From Sedimentitalea sp041224545 (GTDB taxonomy: Bacteria; Pseudomonadota; Alphaproteobacteria; Rhodobacterales; Rhodobacteraceae): a DNA stretch of 64,000 bases. A program made the translations under genes and the position numbers. Within the stretch, counting starts at the first letter, position 1. Each line of letters begins with the position of its first letter. The notes under the pieces are model-generated. The model ran no database searches. It had not been told where the DNA came from and saw nothing but the letters and a program-made list of their open reading frames with translations. Location: the NCBI RefSeq assembly GCF_041224545.1, contig NZ_JBGFGP010000163.1, forward strand, positions 62,001 to 126,000, in the 5' to 3' direction. Below are positions 51,283 through 60,654 of this stretch, piece by piece.

Positions 51283-52551
51283 ATGGATTCGATTTTGGTG
51301 ACGGGGAACGGCCCCCTGTCCGGACAGATACCGATTGCAGGTGCCAAGAATGCCTGTCTGACGCTGATGCCCGCAACCCTGTTGAGCGATGAGCCGCTGA
51401 CCCTGACCAATGCGCCACGGCTCAGCGACATCCGTACGATGACGGCGCTTCTCGGCTCGCTCGGTGCGGAGGTCAGCCAGTTGCAGGATGGGCAGGTTCT
51501 GGCCATGTCGAGTCACGATCTGAACAACCACACCGCCGATTACGACATCGTGCGCAAGATGCGCGCATCGATTCTCGTGCTCGGCCCGATGCTCGCGCGG
51601 GACGGTCATGCGATCGTTTCGCTTCCGGGCGGATGTGCGATCGGTGCGCGCCCGGTCGATTTGCACCTCAAGGCGCTGGAGGCACTGGGAGCGGAGCTTG
51701 AGTTGAAAGACGGGTATGTCCATGCCCGCGCGCCGGGCGGGCTGAAGGGCGGCAGGATCGATTTTCCGCTGGTGTCGGTTGGCGCCACCGAAAACGCGCT
51801 CATGGCGGCAACGCTGGCCAGGGGGACGACCGTGATCACCAATGCCGCGCGCGAACCCGAGATCGTCGACCTTGCAGACTGCCTGAAAAAGATGGGGGCG
51901 CAGATCGAGGGCGAAGGGACATCGACCATTACCATCCAGGGTGTCGACCGGCTGCATGGGGCGACGCACCCGGTGGTCACCGATCGGATCGAACTGGGCA
52001 CGTACATGCTCGCCCCGGCCATATGTGGTGGCGAGGTCGAATTGCTCGGCGGTCGGATGAGCCTGGTCGGAGCGTTCTGTGAAAAGCTGGACGAGGCAGG
52101 GATCGACGTGCGCGAGACCGAGGGGGGCCTCGCGGTCAAACGCCGCGGCGATGTGGTTCGGGCAGTCGACGTGACAACCGAGCCCTTTCCCGGTTTTCCC
52201 ACCGATCTTCAGGCACAGATGATGGCATTGCTCTGCATTGCCGACGGCGTCAGCGTGCTGGAAGAGAAGATCTTCGAGAACCGCTTCATGCACGCGCCGG
52301 AACTGCTGCGGATGGGCGCCCGGATCGACGTGCATGGCGGAACCGCAACGGTGACGGGTGTTGACCGCCTCAAGGGCGCGCCGGTGATGGCGACCGATCT
52401 GCGTGCTTCCGTGTCGCTGATCCTTGCGGGGCTGGCGGCCGAGGGCGAAACGCTGGTCAGCCGGGTCTATCATCTGGATCGTGGTTATGAACACGTGGTG
52501 CGCAAACTGGAAGGCGTGGGTGCAAAAATCAAACGGATCAAAGAACAGTGA
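51283..52551 (+). CDS. murA: UDP-N-acetylglucosamine 1-carboxyvinyltransferase
   Basis: 422-residue MurA, the first committed enzyme of peptidoglycan synthesis and target of fosfomycin. Lys22 (IAGAKNACL) and the PEP-binding Cys118 in SLPGGCAIGARPVDLH are present; a Cys-to-Asp change, which would give fosfomycin resistance, is absent. The late block TDLRASVSLILAGLAAEG is also conserved. It overlaps the DUF2948 gene by 4 bp. Confidence 0.97.
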   Translation: MDSILVTGNGPLSGQIPIAGAKNACLTLMPATLLSDEPLTLTNAPRLSDIRTMTALLGSLGAEVSQLQDGQVLAMSSHDLNNHTADYDIVRKMRASILVLGPMLARDGHAIVSLPGGCAIGARPVDLHLKALEALGAELELKDGYVHARAPGGLKGGRIDFPLVSVGATENALMAATLARGTTVITNAAREPEIVDLADCLKKMGAQIEGEGTSTITIQGVDRLHGATHPVVTDRIELGTYMLAPAICGGEVELLGGRMSLVGAFCEKLDEAGIDVRETEGGLAVKRRGDVVRAVDVTTEPFPGFPTDLQAQMMALLCIADGVSVLEEKIFENRFMHAPELLRMGARIDVHGGTATVTGVDRLKGAPVMATDLRASVSLILAGLAAEGETLVSRVYHLDRGYEHVVRKLEGVGAKIKRIKEQ

Positions 52552-53018
52552 CCCAGGACGCGACATTCGAAGATGGCCGCGAGCGGCCGCTGAACCTCGG
52601 GGCGCAGGATACCGACGACCTGCGGGTGATCTCGTCGCTCGTGCAGGATGCGATATTTCCGATTACAGAGATGCAGTGGCAGGCGCGGCAACACCGCTTT
52701 GCGATACTGCTGAACCGGTTTCGTTGGGAAGATGCCGCTCGCGACCGCCATGCGCCCGAACGTGTGCAATCGCTGCTCGTGATCGACAACGTGGTCGCGG
52801 TATCGTCGCAGGGGATCGATCGCGGCGAAAATGACCTTATCCTGTCCGTGCTTGCGATCGAGTTCACGGCCGGCGAGGAAAGCGCGGGTGATCTGGTGTT
52901 GACCCTCGCAGGCGACGGTGCACTGCGTCTGCAGATCGAAGCGCTGGATATCACGCTCAAGGACGTCACACGGCCCTATGTCGCACCGTCCGGAAAAACG
53001 CCGGACCACCCGGAATGA
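52548..53018 (+). CDS. DUF2948 family protein
   Basis: 156-residue protein typical of alphaproteobacterial DUF2948: DTDDLRVISSLVQDAIFPITEMQW, then RFAILLNRFRWEDA and the ending ALDITLKDVTRPYVAPSGK. Function unknown. It is coupled to murA upstream (ATGA) and to the broken GNAT gene downstream (ATGA). The murA-DUF2948 pair is common in Rhodobacterales, often followed by hisD as here. Confidence 0.85.
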   Translation: MTQDATFEDGRERPLNLGAQDTDDLRVISSLVQDAIFPITEMQWQARQHRFAILLNRFRWEDAARDRHAPERVQSLLVIDNVVAVSSQGIDRGENDLILSVLAIEFTAGEESAGDLVLTLAGDGALRLQIEALDITLKDVTRPYVAPSGKTPDHPE

Positions 53019-53542
53019 CCACGGCCCGTCCGCTCGGATCGGCTGACGTCGGGCTCTGGCGGACCCTGCGCGCCGAAGGAGTACGGTTGTTCCCGCAAGC
53101 ATTCCTGTCGTCGCAAGCCGAGGTCGCTTCTGTCAGCAGGTAGCAGGACGTAAGACAGATGGCCCTGGGCGGTCGCTACGGTGTGTTCGACGACCAGACG
53201 CCCGTCGGCATCGCCGCGATCAGACAGGTAACATTCGAACGCGCGCGGCATCGGGCGACCATCGAAGCCTTTTATGTCGCGCCGTCTGCGCAGGGCGGTG
53301 GTGCGGCAGATGCCCTGATGACGACGCTGTTCGATCATGCGAGCGAAAACGGCATCTGGCAGCTTGAACTTTTCGTCGCCGCCGCGAACCCGCGCGCTGT
53401 TGCATTCTATGAACGGCACGGGTTTCGACGCGAGGGGCGCTGTCCAAACGCCATCATCACCGAAGATGGGCCACAGGATGACTGGTTTTACGTCTGCATT
53501 CCGCGACGCCCGCCCGCGACTGACCAACAGGAAGGAATTTAG
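53015..53542 (+). pseudogene. GNAT acetyltransferase interrupted by an in-frame TAG
   Basis: From the ATG at 53015, which overlaps the DUF2948 stop, the frame reads through MTTARPLGSADVGLWRTLRAE up to codon 43, a TAG at 53141-53143, and continues in the same frame as a complete GNAT core: GIAAIRQVTF, then IEAFYVAPSAQGGGAADALM and ANPRAVAFYERHGFRREG. Upstream and downstream parts fit one acetyltransferase, so a single base change (for example GAG or CAG to TAG) explains it. Translation could restart at ATG 53159, giving a protein without its first strand and helix. A sequencing error is possible. Confidence 0.72.
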
Positions 53543-53613
53543 TCGCGGAGGCGACGGAGATCACCCCGCCATGCGTTGAATGACAATACTCGTTTCAGAC
53601 GCAGGGTTTATTT

Positions 53614-54123
53614 ATGCGGTTTCTTCTCTATCCCATGTCGGTGGTTTCATTGTTGCTGAGCGGTGCGATCTTCGGATTTTTCTACGCGTGGGTCTGCTCC
53701 ACCATGTGGGGTCTCGACCAGATCGACCCAAATGTGGCGATCAATGCCATGCAGGCAATGAATGCCTCGGTACGCAATGCCGTCTTCGCTCCCGCCTTTT
53801 TCGGCACCCCGATCGCATTGCTCTTGACTGCGGGCATCGCGTGGCGCTGTGGCGCGGCGCGGTCATGCACGTGGTTTGCGCTGGCCGCCGTGATCTATAT
53901 CGCTGGCGGCCTTCTGCTGACCATGCAGGTCAACGTTCCGATGAACGAAGCGCTCGGCACCCTGGCAACGCCACTCGACCCGCAAAAGGCATCCCGGATC
54001 TGGTCCGACTATTCACAGGTCTGGCAGGTCTGGAACCAGATTCGAACCGGTGCATCGGCCGTGGCATTGGCATGCGTCGGGTTCGGACTTGTCGCCCTGC
54101 CCCGGCCCGCCGTTGCCTCTTGA
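53614..54123 (+). CDS. DUF1772 family membrane protein
   Basis: 169-residue protein with four hydrophobic segments (about 8-30, 62-82, 88-108 and 144-162). The periplasm-facing block VNVPMNEALGTLA with the later W..Y...W..WNQIRT pattern is typical of DUF1772 (anthrone oxygenase-like) proteins. Enzymatic function in bacteria is not established. It lies just before hisD. Confidence 0.75.
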   Translation: MRFLLYPMSVVSLLLSGAIFGFFYAWVCSTMWGLDQIDPNVAINAMQAMNASVRNAVFAPAFFGTPIALLLTAGIAWRCGAARSCTWFALAAVIYIAGGLLLTMQVNVPMNEALGTLATPLDPQKASRIWSDYSQVWQVWNQIRTGASAVALACVGFGLVALPRPAVAS

Positions 54124-54168
54124 GGCGCGGTCGTCCGGACGGTATGTGAGCGACCAAAGGAGACCCAC

Positions 54169-55485
54169 ATGCCCCAATTCCTGGACACCGGCTCGCCCGA
54201 CTTTGAAGACGCGTTTGCCGCGCTGTTGTCGGCCAAACGCGAGGACAGCCCGGATGTGGATGCCGTTGTCACCGAGATCATCGGCGACGTGCGTGCGCGG
54301 GGCGATGCGGCGGTGATCGAACTCACCGCGCGGTTCGACCGGCTGGAACTCACCCCCGACAGGATGCGCTTTTCCACCGGCGAAATCGAGCAGGCCGTCG
54401 CGGACGTGCCAGAAGAAGAGCGCGCGGCACTGGCGCTCGCCGCTGAGCGCATTCGCGCCTATCACGTGCGGCAGATGCCCGACGACCAGAGTTGGACCGA
54501 TCCCGAAGGGGCAACCCTTGGCTGGCGCTGGTCGGCGGTGGAAGCGGCGGGTCTTTACGTACCCGGTGGGCTGGCCTCCTATCCTTCGTCCGTCCTGATG
54601 AACGCGATCCCCGCCAAGGTTGCCGGGGTGAACCGGCTGGCCATGGCGGTGCCGACCCCGGACGGTGTGGTCAATCCGCTGGTTCTGCTGGCGGCGCAGC
54701 TTGCGGGCGTCGACGAGATCTATCGTATCGGCGGCGCGCAGGCGATTGCGGCGCTTGCCTACGGGACCGAAACCATATCGCCCGTGGACAAGATCACCGG
54801 GCCGGGCAACGCCTTTGTCGCGGCAGCCAAGCGCCGGGTCTTTGGCAAGGTCGGCATCGACATGATCGCCGGCCCGTCCGAAATCCTGATCATCGCCGAC
54901 AAGGACAACGAGGCGGACTGGATCGCGCTCGACCTGCTCAGCCAGGCCGAGCACGACGAGAGCGCGCAATCGATCCTGATCACTGACAACGCGGATTTTG
55001 CGCAGACGGTTGCCAATGCGGTAGAGAAGCGTCTGCAAACGCTGGAGCGCAAGGCCATTGCCGGGGCGAGTTGGCGCGATTTCGGCGCGATCATCACCGT
55101 GCGCGACCTGAACGAAGCGGCCGCCCTGTCCAACCGGATCGCCCCCGAGCACCTGGAACTCTGTGTCACCGATCCCGATGCGCTTGCCGAACAGACGGTT
55201 CATGCCGGCGCCATCTTTCTTGGGTGCTGGACCCCCGAAGCCATCGGTGACTATGTGGGCGGCCCCAACCACGTCCTGCCCACGGCGCGGTCGGCCCGGT
55301 TTTCCTCGGGCCTGTCGGTCGCGGATTTTCTCAAGCGGACGACCCTGTCGCGCATGAGCCCCTCTGCCCTGCGCGCCATCGGCGGAGCGGCCGAAACACT
55401 GGCAACATCCGAGAGCCTTCAGGCACACGGTCTTTCCGTGACCGCGCGGCTCGCGGCACTGAACAGTTCGGCGAACGAATCCTAG
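54169..55485 (+). CDS. hisD: Histidinol dehydrogenase
   Basis: 438-residue zinc enzyme for the last two oxidation steps to histidine. Conserved blocks are GLYVPGGLASYPSSVLMNAIPA, the NAD-binding GGAQAIAALAYGT, the Gln-His zinc ligands in SQAEHDESAQSILIT and the catalytic Glu-His in RIAPEHLELC. Strong AAAGGAG ribosome site. It lies apart from hisBHAFE, next to murA and UPF0262, an order common in this lineage. Confidence 0.97.
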   Translation: MPQFLDTGSPDFEDAFAALLSAKREDSPDVDAVVTEIIGDVRARGDAAVIELTARFDRLELTPDRMRFSTGEIEQAVADVPEEERAALALAAERIRAYHVRQMPDDQSWTDPEGATLGWRWSAVEAAGLYVPGGLASYPSSVLMNAIPAKVAGVNRLAMAVPTPDGVVNPLVLLAAQLAGVDEIYRIGGAQAIAALAYGTETISPVDKITGPGNAFVAAAKRRVFGKVGIDMIAGPSEILIIADKDNEADWIALDLLSQAEHDESAQSILITDNADFAQTVANAVEKRLQTLERKAIAGASWRDFGAIITVRDLNEAAALSNRIAPEHLELCVTDPDALAEQTVHAGAIFLGCWTPEAIGDYVGGPNHVLPTARSARFSSGLSVADFLKRTTLSRMSPSALRAIGGAAETLATSESLQAHGLSVTARLAALNSSANES

Positions 55486-55649
55486 GGCATTCCCAAGCAG
55501 CGACAAAAACGGAATTCACGCGGGCGATGGGGTATTTCTGGCACAGCCTGGCCGGAACTCTGCCTTGATCCAGCCCATCAGGACCTGCGTGGATTGCGAC
55601 AGACATTTGATCAGGTTAAGCCTGTCGCATTCGCAAGAGGACGGACCGG

Positions 55650-56129
55650 ATGAGTCACATTGCCCAAATCGCGCTGGATGATGCCAATCTTCCGACGCCG
55701 ACGCCCGAGATCGAGCAGGAACGCAAGGTTGCGATGTTCGATCTTCTGGAGGGAAACAGCTTTGCGCTCCCGAAACGCGACGACCGCCCGGTGCCCGATG
55801 GACCCTATCACCTGAATCTGTCGATCCGGGACAAGCGGCTTGTCTTTGACGTGCGCACCGAACAGGATCATCTGGCGGCTGAATTCCACCTTTCGCTTGG
55901 CCCCTTTCGCCAGGTGGTCAAGGATTACTATACGATCTGCAAAAGCTACTACGACGCGGTCAAGAACATGCCACCCAGCCAGATCGAGACCATCGACATG
56001 GCGCGACGCGGCATCCATGACGAAGGCAGCCGGGTTTTGCAGGAACGTCTGGAGGGCAAGGCAGAGATCGACACCGACACCGCCCGCCGTCTGTTCACCC
56101 TGATCTCCATCCTGCATTTCGGAGGTTAG
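55650..56129 (+). CDS. UPF0262 family protein
   Basis: 159-residue protein matching UPF0262: start IAQIALDD, then QERKVAMFDLLEGNSFAL, LNLSIRDKRLVFDVR and the C-terminal GIHDEGSRVLQERLEGK. The function is unknown. It is followed 2 bp later by a low-molecular-weight phosphatase, and then ispD, all on one strand; hisD precedes it. Confidence 0.87.
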   Translation: MSHIAQIALDDANLPTPTPEIEQERKVAMFDLLEGNSFALPKRDDRPVPDGPYHLNLSIRDKRLVFDVRTEQDHLAAEFHLSLGPFRQVVKDYYTICKSYYDAVKNMPPSQIETIDMARRGIHDEGSRVLQERLEGKAEIDTDTARRLFTLISILHFGG

Positions 56130-56131
56130 GG

Positions 56132-56590
56132 GTGCAGCCACTGCCCCAGTCGATCCTGTTTTGCTGCGACCACAACGCGGTCCGCTCGCCTATGGCAGAG
56201 GGGATCATGAAGAAATTCTATGGCACCGATACCTATGTTCAGTCCGTAGGCGTCAACAACGACATGGAAATCGATGGGTTCGCCATCTCCGTCTGCGAAG
56301 AAATCGATGTCGAATTGTCGCGCCATCGTTCGCGCAGCTTTGACGAGATGGAGCGGTTGGGTGATGCGCTGTCCTCCTTCGATCTGGTCGTCGCCCTGTC
56401 ACCGGCCAGCCAGAGGCGGGCGCTGGAATTGACCCGTTATTTTCATCTGAAAGTAGAATACTGGCCCATCCTGGACCCCACCGGCCTGGGTGAGTCCCGC
56501 GATACCAAGCTGGCCAGCTATCGGCAAACGCGCGATCAGATCGTGGAGCACCTCAAGGACCGCTGGGGCGGTCCCGTGATCGACGCATGA
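56132..56590 (+). CDS. Low-molecular-weight protein-tyrosine phosphatase family protein
   Basis: 152-residue protein. The P-loop is CDHNAVRSP (Cys12, Arg18; C-x5-R-S), and the general acid Asp lies in WPILDPTGLGES. The family includes tyrosine phosphatases and arsenate reductases; the DP motif favours the phosphatase, but the additional ArsC cysteines are absent. Start is GTG 56132 with GGAGG. It is tightly packed behind UPF0262. Confidence 0.85.
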   Translation: MQPLPQSILFCCDHNAVRSPMAEGIMKKFYGTDTYVQSVGVNNDMEIDGFAISVCEEIDVELSRHRSRSFDEMERLGDALSSFDLVVALSPASQRRALELTRYFHLKVEYWPILDPTGLGESRDTKLASYRQTRDQIVEHLKDRWGGPVIDA

Positions 56591-56618
56591 CGCATACGAC
56601 GGCCATGAGGCGCGGTTC

Positions 56619-57323
56619 ATGACCGTCGCGGTTGTCATCGTCGCCGCCGGGCGGGGCCGCAGGCTCGGCGCCGAGATACCCAAGCAATACATCCCGCTTG
56701 GTCCAGCCTGTTCGCTGCGCCGGGTCGCGGAACTCTTCCTGTCGGTTGATGCGGTGCAATGGATCGTCCCGGTGATTCATCCCGAAGACCAGTCGCTCTG
56801 CGACCGGGCGTCAGACGGACTGCACGATCCGCGCCTGCTGCCTGCCGCTCATGGCGCAGAGACAAGGGCACTGTCGGTGCGCTGCGGATTGGAGGCACTC
56901 GCCGCACATGAACCGGAGCATGTGCTGATCCACGATGCGGCCCGGCCGTTCCTGCCCCGCCCAGTGATATCCGACGTCATCGACGCCTTGCAGTATAGCA
57001 CGGGCGTTTGCGCGGCGCTTCCCGTCGTCGACGCCTTGTGGACCTCGCAGGATGGTGCGGCGCGGGCTGCGGTGCCGCGCGAGGGCATCTGGCGCGCCCA
57101 GACCCCGCAGGCGTTTTCCTTTGCCAGCATCCTGAACGCGCATCGCAACCATGACGGCACCGCGACCGACGACGTTGCCGTCGCGGTACAAGCCGGCCTG
57201 AACGTGACCTTCGTCAGGGGCAGCGAGCGGAACTACAAGATCACCACGACGGACGACCTGGAACGCGCGATCCGCGATGCAGAGGCGCAGGATGCCGCAG
57301 ACGCCCGAGCGCATCTGCGCTAG
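56619..57323 (+). CDS. ispD: 2-C-methyl-D-erythritol 4-phosphate cytidylyltransferase
   Basis: 234-residue cytidylyltransferase of the MEP isoprenoid pathway. The CTP-binding start VIVAAGRGRRLGAEIPKQYI and the later LIHDAARPFL, RAQTPQAF, and TDDVAVAV blocks are all typical. It is monofunctional: there is no IspF domain and no separate ispF follows, whereas fused ispDF genes are frequent in alphaproteobacteria. It ends 4 bp inside the end of a convergent gene. Confidence 0.92.
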   Translation: MTVAVVIVAAGRGRRLGAEIPKQYIPLGPACSLRRVAELFLSVDAVQWIVPVIHPEDQSLCDRASDGLHDPRLLPAAHGAETRALSVRCGLEALAAHEPEHVLIHDAARPFLPRPVISDVIDALQYSTGVCAALPVVDALWTSQDGAARAAVPREGIWRAQTPQAFSFASILNAHRNHDGTATDDVAVAVQAGLNVTFVRGSERNYKITTTDDLERAIRDAEAQDAADARAHLR

Positions 57324-58933
57324 TTTTCCGCTGCCTCGCGCAGGATATCGAGAACCGGCGCCCCGTCCTCCGTTCCCCGGTTCAACCTGTAACTGATCTC
57401 CGGCCCCTGCACGGGCTGGCCTGACGCGCCATAGTCTTCCTGACCGTCGACGGTTGTGCGGGTCCATCCTGTCAATGCCCCATCCGGCGCATAGCTGAAA
57501 CGATCGCGCCACGGCGCGGACCAGTGCAGGCGCGGATCATAATATGCGCCACGTCCCCGGGCGTCATAATCCACGCTGACGAGCCGGGGCGCGGCACCCT
57601 GCACGGTTTCATAAACGCGGTTCTGATGGGTCGGAAAGCTGATCGAAATGAGGGCCGGGGCGCTGTCCGAATATCCGTTCCATGCAAAGACGCCGATATC
57701 GACACGCGATGTCTCAAGTCCCTGCTCCGCTTGCGGATCACGCGGCGGCAACACAAATGGGTCATGCCAGTTCAACGTGATGCGCGCCGACCGGCCATCC
57801 TGCCCTTGCGGCTCGATGCGCACCTTTGCCGGATCGCCACGCAGCAGCACCCAGTCGAATGTCAACGCATTCCCGTTCGGATCGAGTGTGGAATCCGCGC
57901 TCACGGTCATCTGGCGTTGCCATGCAGGGCCCCGCCAGATCCGCGCGATCGCCGACGGCGTTGTGAACAGATGTTCGTCCAACCCCGCCAGCCCCGCACT
58001 CTGCCCGAAATCTTCAGCCACGACCCGGAGCCGGACCTGCGGCGGTACTTCTTCGGGCCGCATCGCGGCCGCCTGTCCGACCATCCGCCCGGGACGAAGC
58101 CTCTCGCCGGCGAACACCGTCGGATGCGCGATGGCAGACAGGTATTCCGCCCGTGTTTTAACCCCTTGCAGATTGCGACGCATGATCATCTGCACAGTCG
58201 GCGCAATCAATCCGTGCGCCATCAGGGTGGCCCGTGTGTCGGCGGGGAACGCCGCCAGCGTCATCGCAACCGCATCCATGAACGGATAGTCCGAACCCGA
58301 CGACCCCTGGCTGACAATGGTATAAGGCCAGTTTGCCGGGTACAGGTCGACCGCATCGTGATCGCGATGCTCGGGGTAGATGTAGATACTGTTGGATATG
58401 TAGTCGCGATAGGCCCGGGCGGCCCCGCCGGGTGCGGTCATCGCATGCCGCACCAGACTTCGCGCATCCGCGCCCGAGGTCATCGCGGTCGACGAATTCC
58501 CGAAAACCAGCCCCGGAATCAGAACCGGTCCGGCAAGCCCGTAATCAATGCCCGCCGCGACAAGGTCGGGGGCGTATCGCAGAAACGTCAGGTTCGGAAA
58601 CCGCGAAGGACCCAACGTCGAATGATCGCGGTCGCGGTTGTCGTAAAGGATACGGTCGAAACCCTGCGACACGCCCCGCGCGACCAAACCTCGCAATTGT
58701 CGCGCGAGATCACTCTCATCGGCGCGTTCGATTGCCGGCAACGCCGGGTCAGCCGCAAGACCTTCGAACTCGCGCGCGATCATCGGACCACTGCCAAGCC
58801 TGGTCAGATCGCCCGGCGTCAGTGTCAGTTCCCCCGCGCTCAGCGCGGACCCAGCACAGCCAATTGAGACCAACGCAGCCTGAAAAACGCGGCGGATGTC
58901 TCTGCGCGACAGTTCCGCGAAAGCGCACGACAC
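57320..58933 (-). CDS. Large exported protein of unknown function
   Basis: About 537 residues. The N-terminus SRRDIRRVFQAALVSIG resembles a Tat-type signal (twin arginine, then a hydrophobic stretch) with cleavage near ALSA-G. The mature part has YDNRDRDHSTL, SNSIYIYPEHRDHDAVDLYPANWPY (about residues 170-195) and a C-terminal region like a beta-sandwich, with VSADSTLDPNGNALTFDWVLLRGD, which resembles PKD/cadherin-like repeats. No catalytic family was recognised. GTG 58933 has GGAGGG 9 bases upstream and is preferred to GTG 58954. Confidence 0.6.
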   Translation of the reverse strand: MSCAFAELSRRDIRRVFQAALVSIGCAGSALSAGELTLTPGDLTRLGSGPMIAREFEGLAADPALPAIERADESDLARQLRGLVARGVSQGFDRILYDNRDRDHSTLGPSRFPNLTFLRYAPDLVAAGIDYGLAGPVLIPGLVFGNSSTAMTSGADARSLVRHAMTAPGGAARAYRDYISNSIYIYPEHRDHDAVDLYPANWPYTIVSQGSSGSDYPFMDAVAMTLAAFPADTRATLMAHGLIAPTVQMIMRRNLQGVKTRAEYLSAIAHPTVFAGERLRPGRMVGQAAAMRPEEVPPQVRLRVVAEDFGQSAGLAGLDEHLFTTPSAIARIWRGPAWQRQMTVSADSTLDPNGNALTFDWVLLRGDPAKVRIEPQGQDGRSARITLNWHDPFVLPPRDPQAEQGLETSRVDIGVFAWNGYSDSAPALISISFPTHQNRVYETVQGAAPRLVSVDYDARGRGAYYDPRLHWSAPWRDRFSYAPDGALTGWTRTTVDGQEDYGASGQPVQGPEISYRLNRGTEDGAPVLDILREAAEN

Positions 58934-59071
58934 GTCCTCGTACCCTCCATTCACTCATCACGACAGCACTCTGCCGCGCAATTCCGGCAAGGTGAAGCAT
59001 CTTTGGCGGTGCAGAGGCGATTGAACGCACAGCCTCTTGTCGTTCCGGCGACGGCGCGGCACAAACAGGCA

Positions 59072-59779
59072 ATGAACGGGCAGGAAGAGACCGCGATTCG
59101 ATCCCGCCGCCAGCCCGAACGGCAATGGCGGCCTACGCCCGTCGTCATTGCGATCCTTGTAATCTGCTGCGGCATCGAGCTCCTGCTGCAAGCCAGTGAC
59201 CTGGGGCTTATCGGAAACACGCGGCTGCGCGTCTTTGCCTATGAAAACGGGGCGTTCTGGGTGGGCCTGCTCGACAACTGGCGACCCAACTATCCTTTGC
59301 AACCCTGGCTGATGTTTCTCAGCTATCAGGTGTTGCACACCGGGCTATCGCATCTGGTGGGAAACATGTTCGTGCTCCTGATCGTCGGGCCCATCGTGGT
59401 ACGTCGCGTCGGCTCGGCTTGGTTCGCCGCCATCTATGTTCTATCGGGAATTGGCGGTGCGCTTGGCTTTGCTCTTCTGAGCGATAGCGCACAACCCATG
59501 GTTGGCGCATCCGGCGCGCTCTTCGGGTTGGTCGGCGCGTGGAAATGGCAGGACTGGTTCTTCAACGCGCAGAACGGGTTGGGCCGCAAATCGCTGATCA
59601 CCGACATTATAGGACTGATTCTCCTCAATATTCTTCTATGGGTTGTGCAGGGCGGCCAGGTTGCGTGGGAGACTCACCTCGGCGGGTTCCTGACGGGATG
59701 GCTTGCCGCAACACTGGTGATTCCCCGTCAGGACGGGTCGGGGAGCCTGGAGCAACCGAATGACCGGCCCAAGAAATGA
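59072..59779 (+). CDS. Rhomboid family intramembrane serine protease
   Basis: 235-residue polytopic protein. The catalytic serine lies in VGASGALFGLVGAW (GxSG), the helix-2 motif is HTGLSHLVGNMFVLLIVG, and the catalytic His sits in WETHLGGFLTG. Six or so hydrophobic segments. Rhomboids cleave membrane substrates; the target is unknown. ATG 59072 begins a basic N-terminal tail; an earlier TTG at 59003 lacks support. It is divergent from the exported-protein gene. Confidence 0.9.
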   Translation: MNGQEETAIRSRRQPERQWRPTPVVIAILVICCGIELLLQASDLGLIGNTRLRVFAYENGAFWVGLLDNWRPNYPLQPWLMFLSYQVLHTGLSHLVGNMFVLLIVGPIVVRRVGSAWFAAIYVLSGIGGALGFALLSDSAQPMVGASGALFGLVGAWKWQDWFFNAQNGLGRKSLITDIIGLILLNILLWVVQGGQVAWETHLGGFLTGWLAATLVIPRQDGSGSLEQPNDRPKK

Positions 59780-59964
59780 AACAATACTCTAACGCAGTCG
59801 GCATAGTTCCCGTTGGCAAAACAATACCGCTATTTCTTTACTAAAAGGCCGGTTTGCCATTCCGTAAGTGGCTGAGACGCACTATGTATACCTCAGTAAC
59901 CGATTTGGTGCCGCGTGAATGCATGGCGCCACGATTGTCCAAGTTAGTAAATGGTAGGATTGCA

Positions 59965-60642
59965 ATGTTTAATAGTTTGAAAGCGGCAGGTTTGGCCGCA
60001 GCTCTGATCTCGTTACCTGCGCTGGCATCTGCCGCCACCATACGAGTCTATGATATCGCATCAAAGCCCAAGGTTCTTCTGGAGCACGTGCTCGACACGG
60101 GCGACATGACGCAGGCACGGTCTTCTGGCAGCGCCGCAAACATGTCCTGGGACATTACCGTCACACCACAGGACATCGCCGGGCAATCGCGCCTGAATAC
60201 CATTGCCGTCACCACGAGCGGCGTGGGTGCGATCATGATCCTGGTGTCCGAGAACGACTTTGGCGCGGGTGCAAATGCGACCACATCGTCAAGCGTGCAA
60301 CTCGATGTCGCGGCAACGACGGTCGGCAGATCGCTCCGGGTTATGGGCTATGTTGACGATCAGAACCGGCTGTTCTCGCGTAACACCGCGATCGACTCGC
60401 GCGGCGTCCTGCTCAACAACTCCGTGCAGGGCCGTCAGAGCGGACAAAATACGCTCTACGAGACGCTGACTGACCCGTTCTCGATGACGACGGCATTCAT
60501 GATCCGCCACGATGAACAGACCGATATGACCTCTTTCGACGCCACACAGGTGACCGCCGTGCCGGTACCCGCTGCCGGGGTGTTGTTGCTGACCGCCCTG
60601 GGTGGACTGGGTGTGATGCGCCGTCGGCGCAAGGCGGCCTGA
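59965..60642 (+). CDS. VPLPA-CTERM sorting-domain protein
   Basis: 225-residue exported protein. Signal peptide ends near ALASA-A (about 23), the middle is a Ser/Thr/Asn-rich beta domain, and the C-terminus has the tripartite sorting tag VPVPAAGVLLLTALGGLGVM followed by RRRRKAA. Such tags are recognised by exosortases and cut in the membrane. The adjacent EPS-type genes on the right fit a substrate of the same system. The exosortase itself is not in the window. The start ATG is preceded by TAGGAT. Confidence 0.9.
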   Translation: MFNSLKAAGLAAALISLPALASAATIRVYDIASKPKVLLEHVLDTGDMTQARSSGSAANMSWDITVTPQDIAGQSRLNTIAVTTSGVGAIMILVSENDFGAGANATTSSSVQLDVAATTVGRSLRVMGYVDDQNRLFSRNTAIDSRGVLLNNSVQGRQSGQNTLYETLTDPFSMTTAFMIRHDEQTDMTSFDATQVTAVPVPAAGVLLLTALGGLGVMRRRRKAA

Positions 60643-60654
60643 GAGACGGCACCT

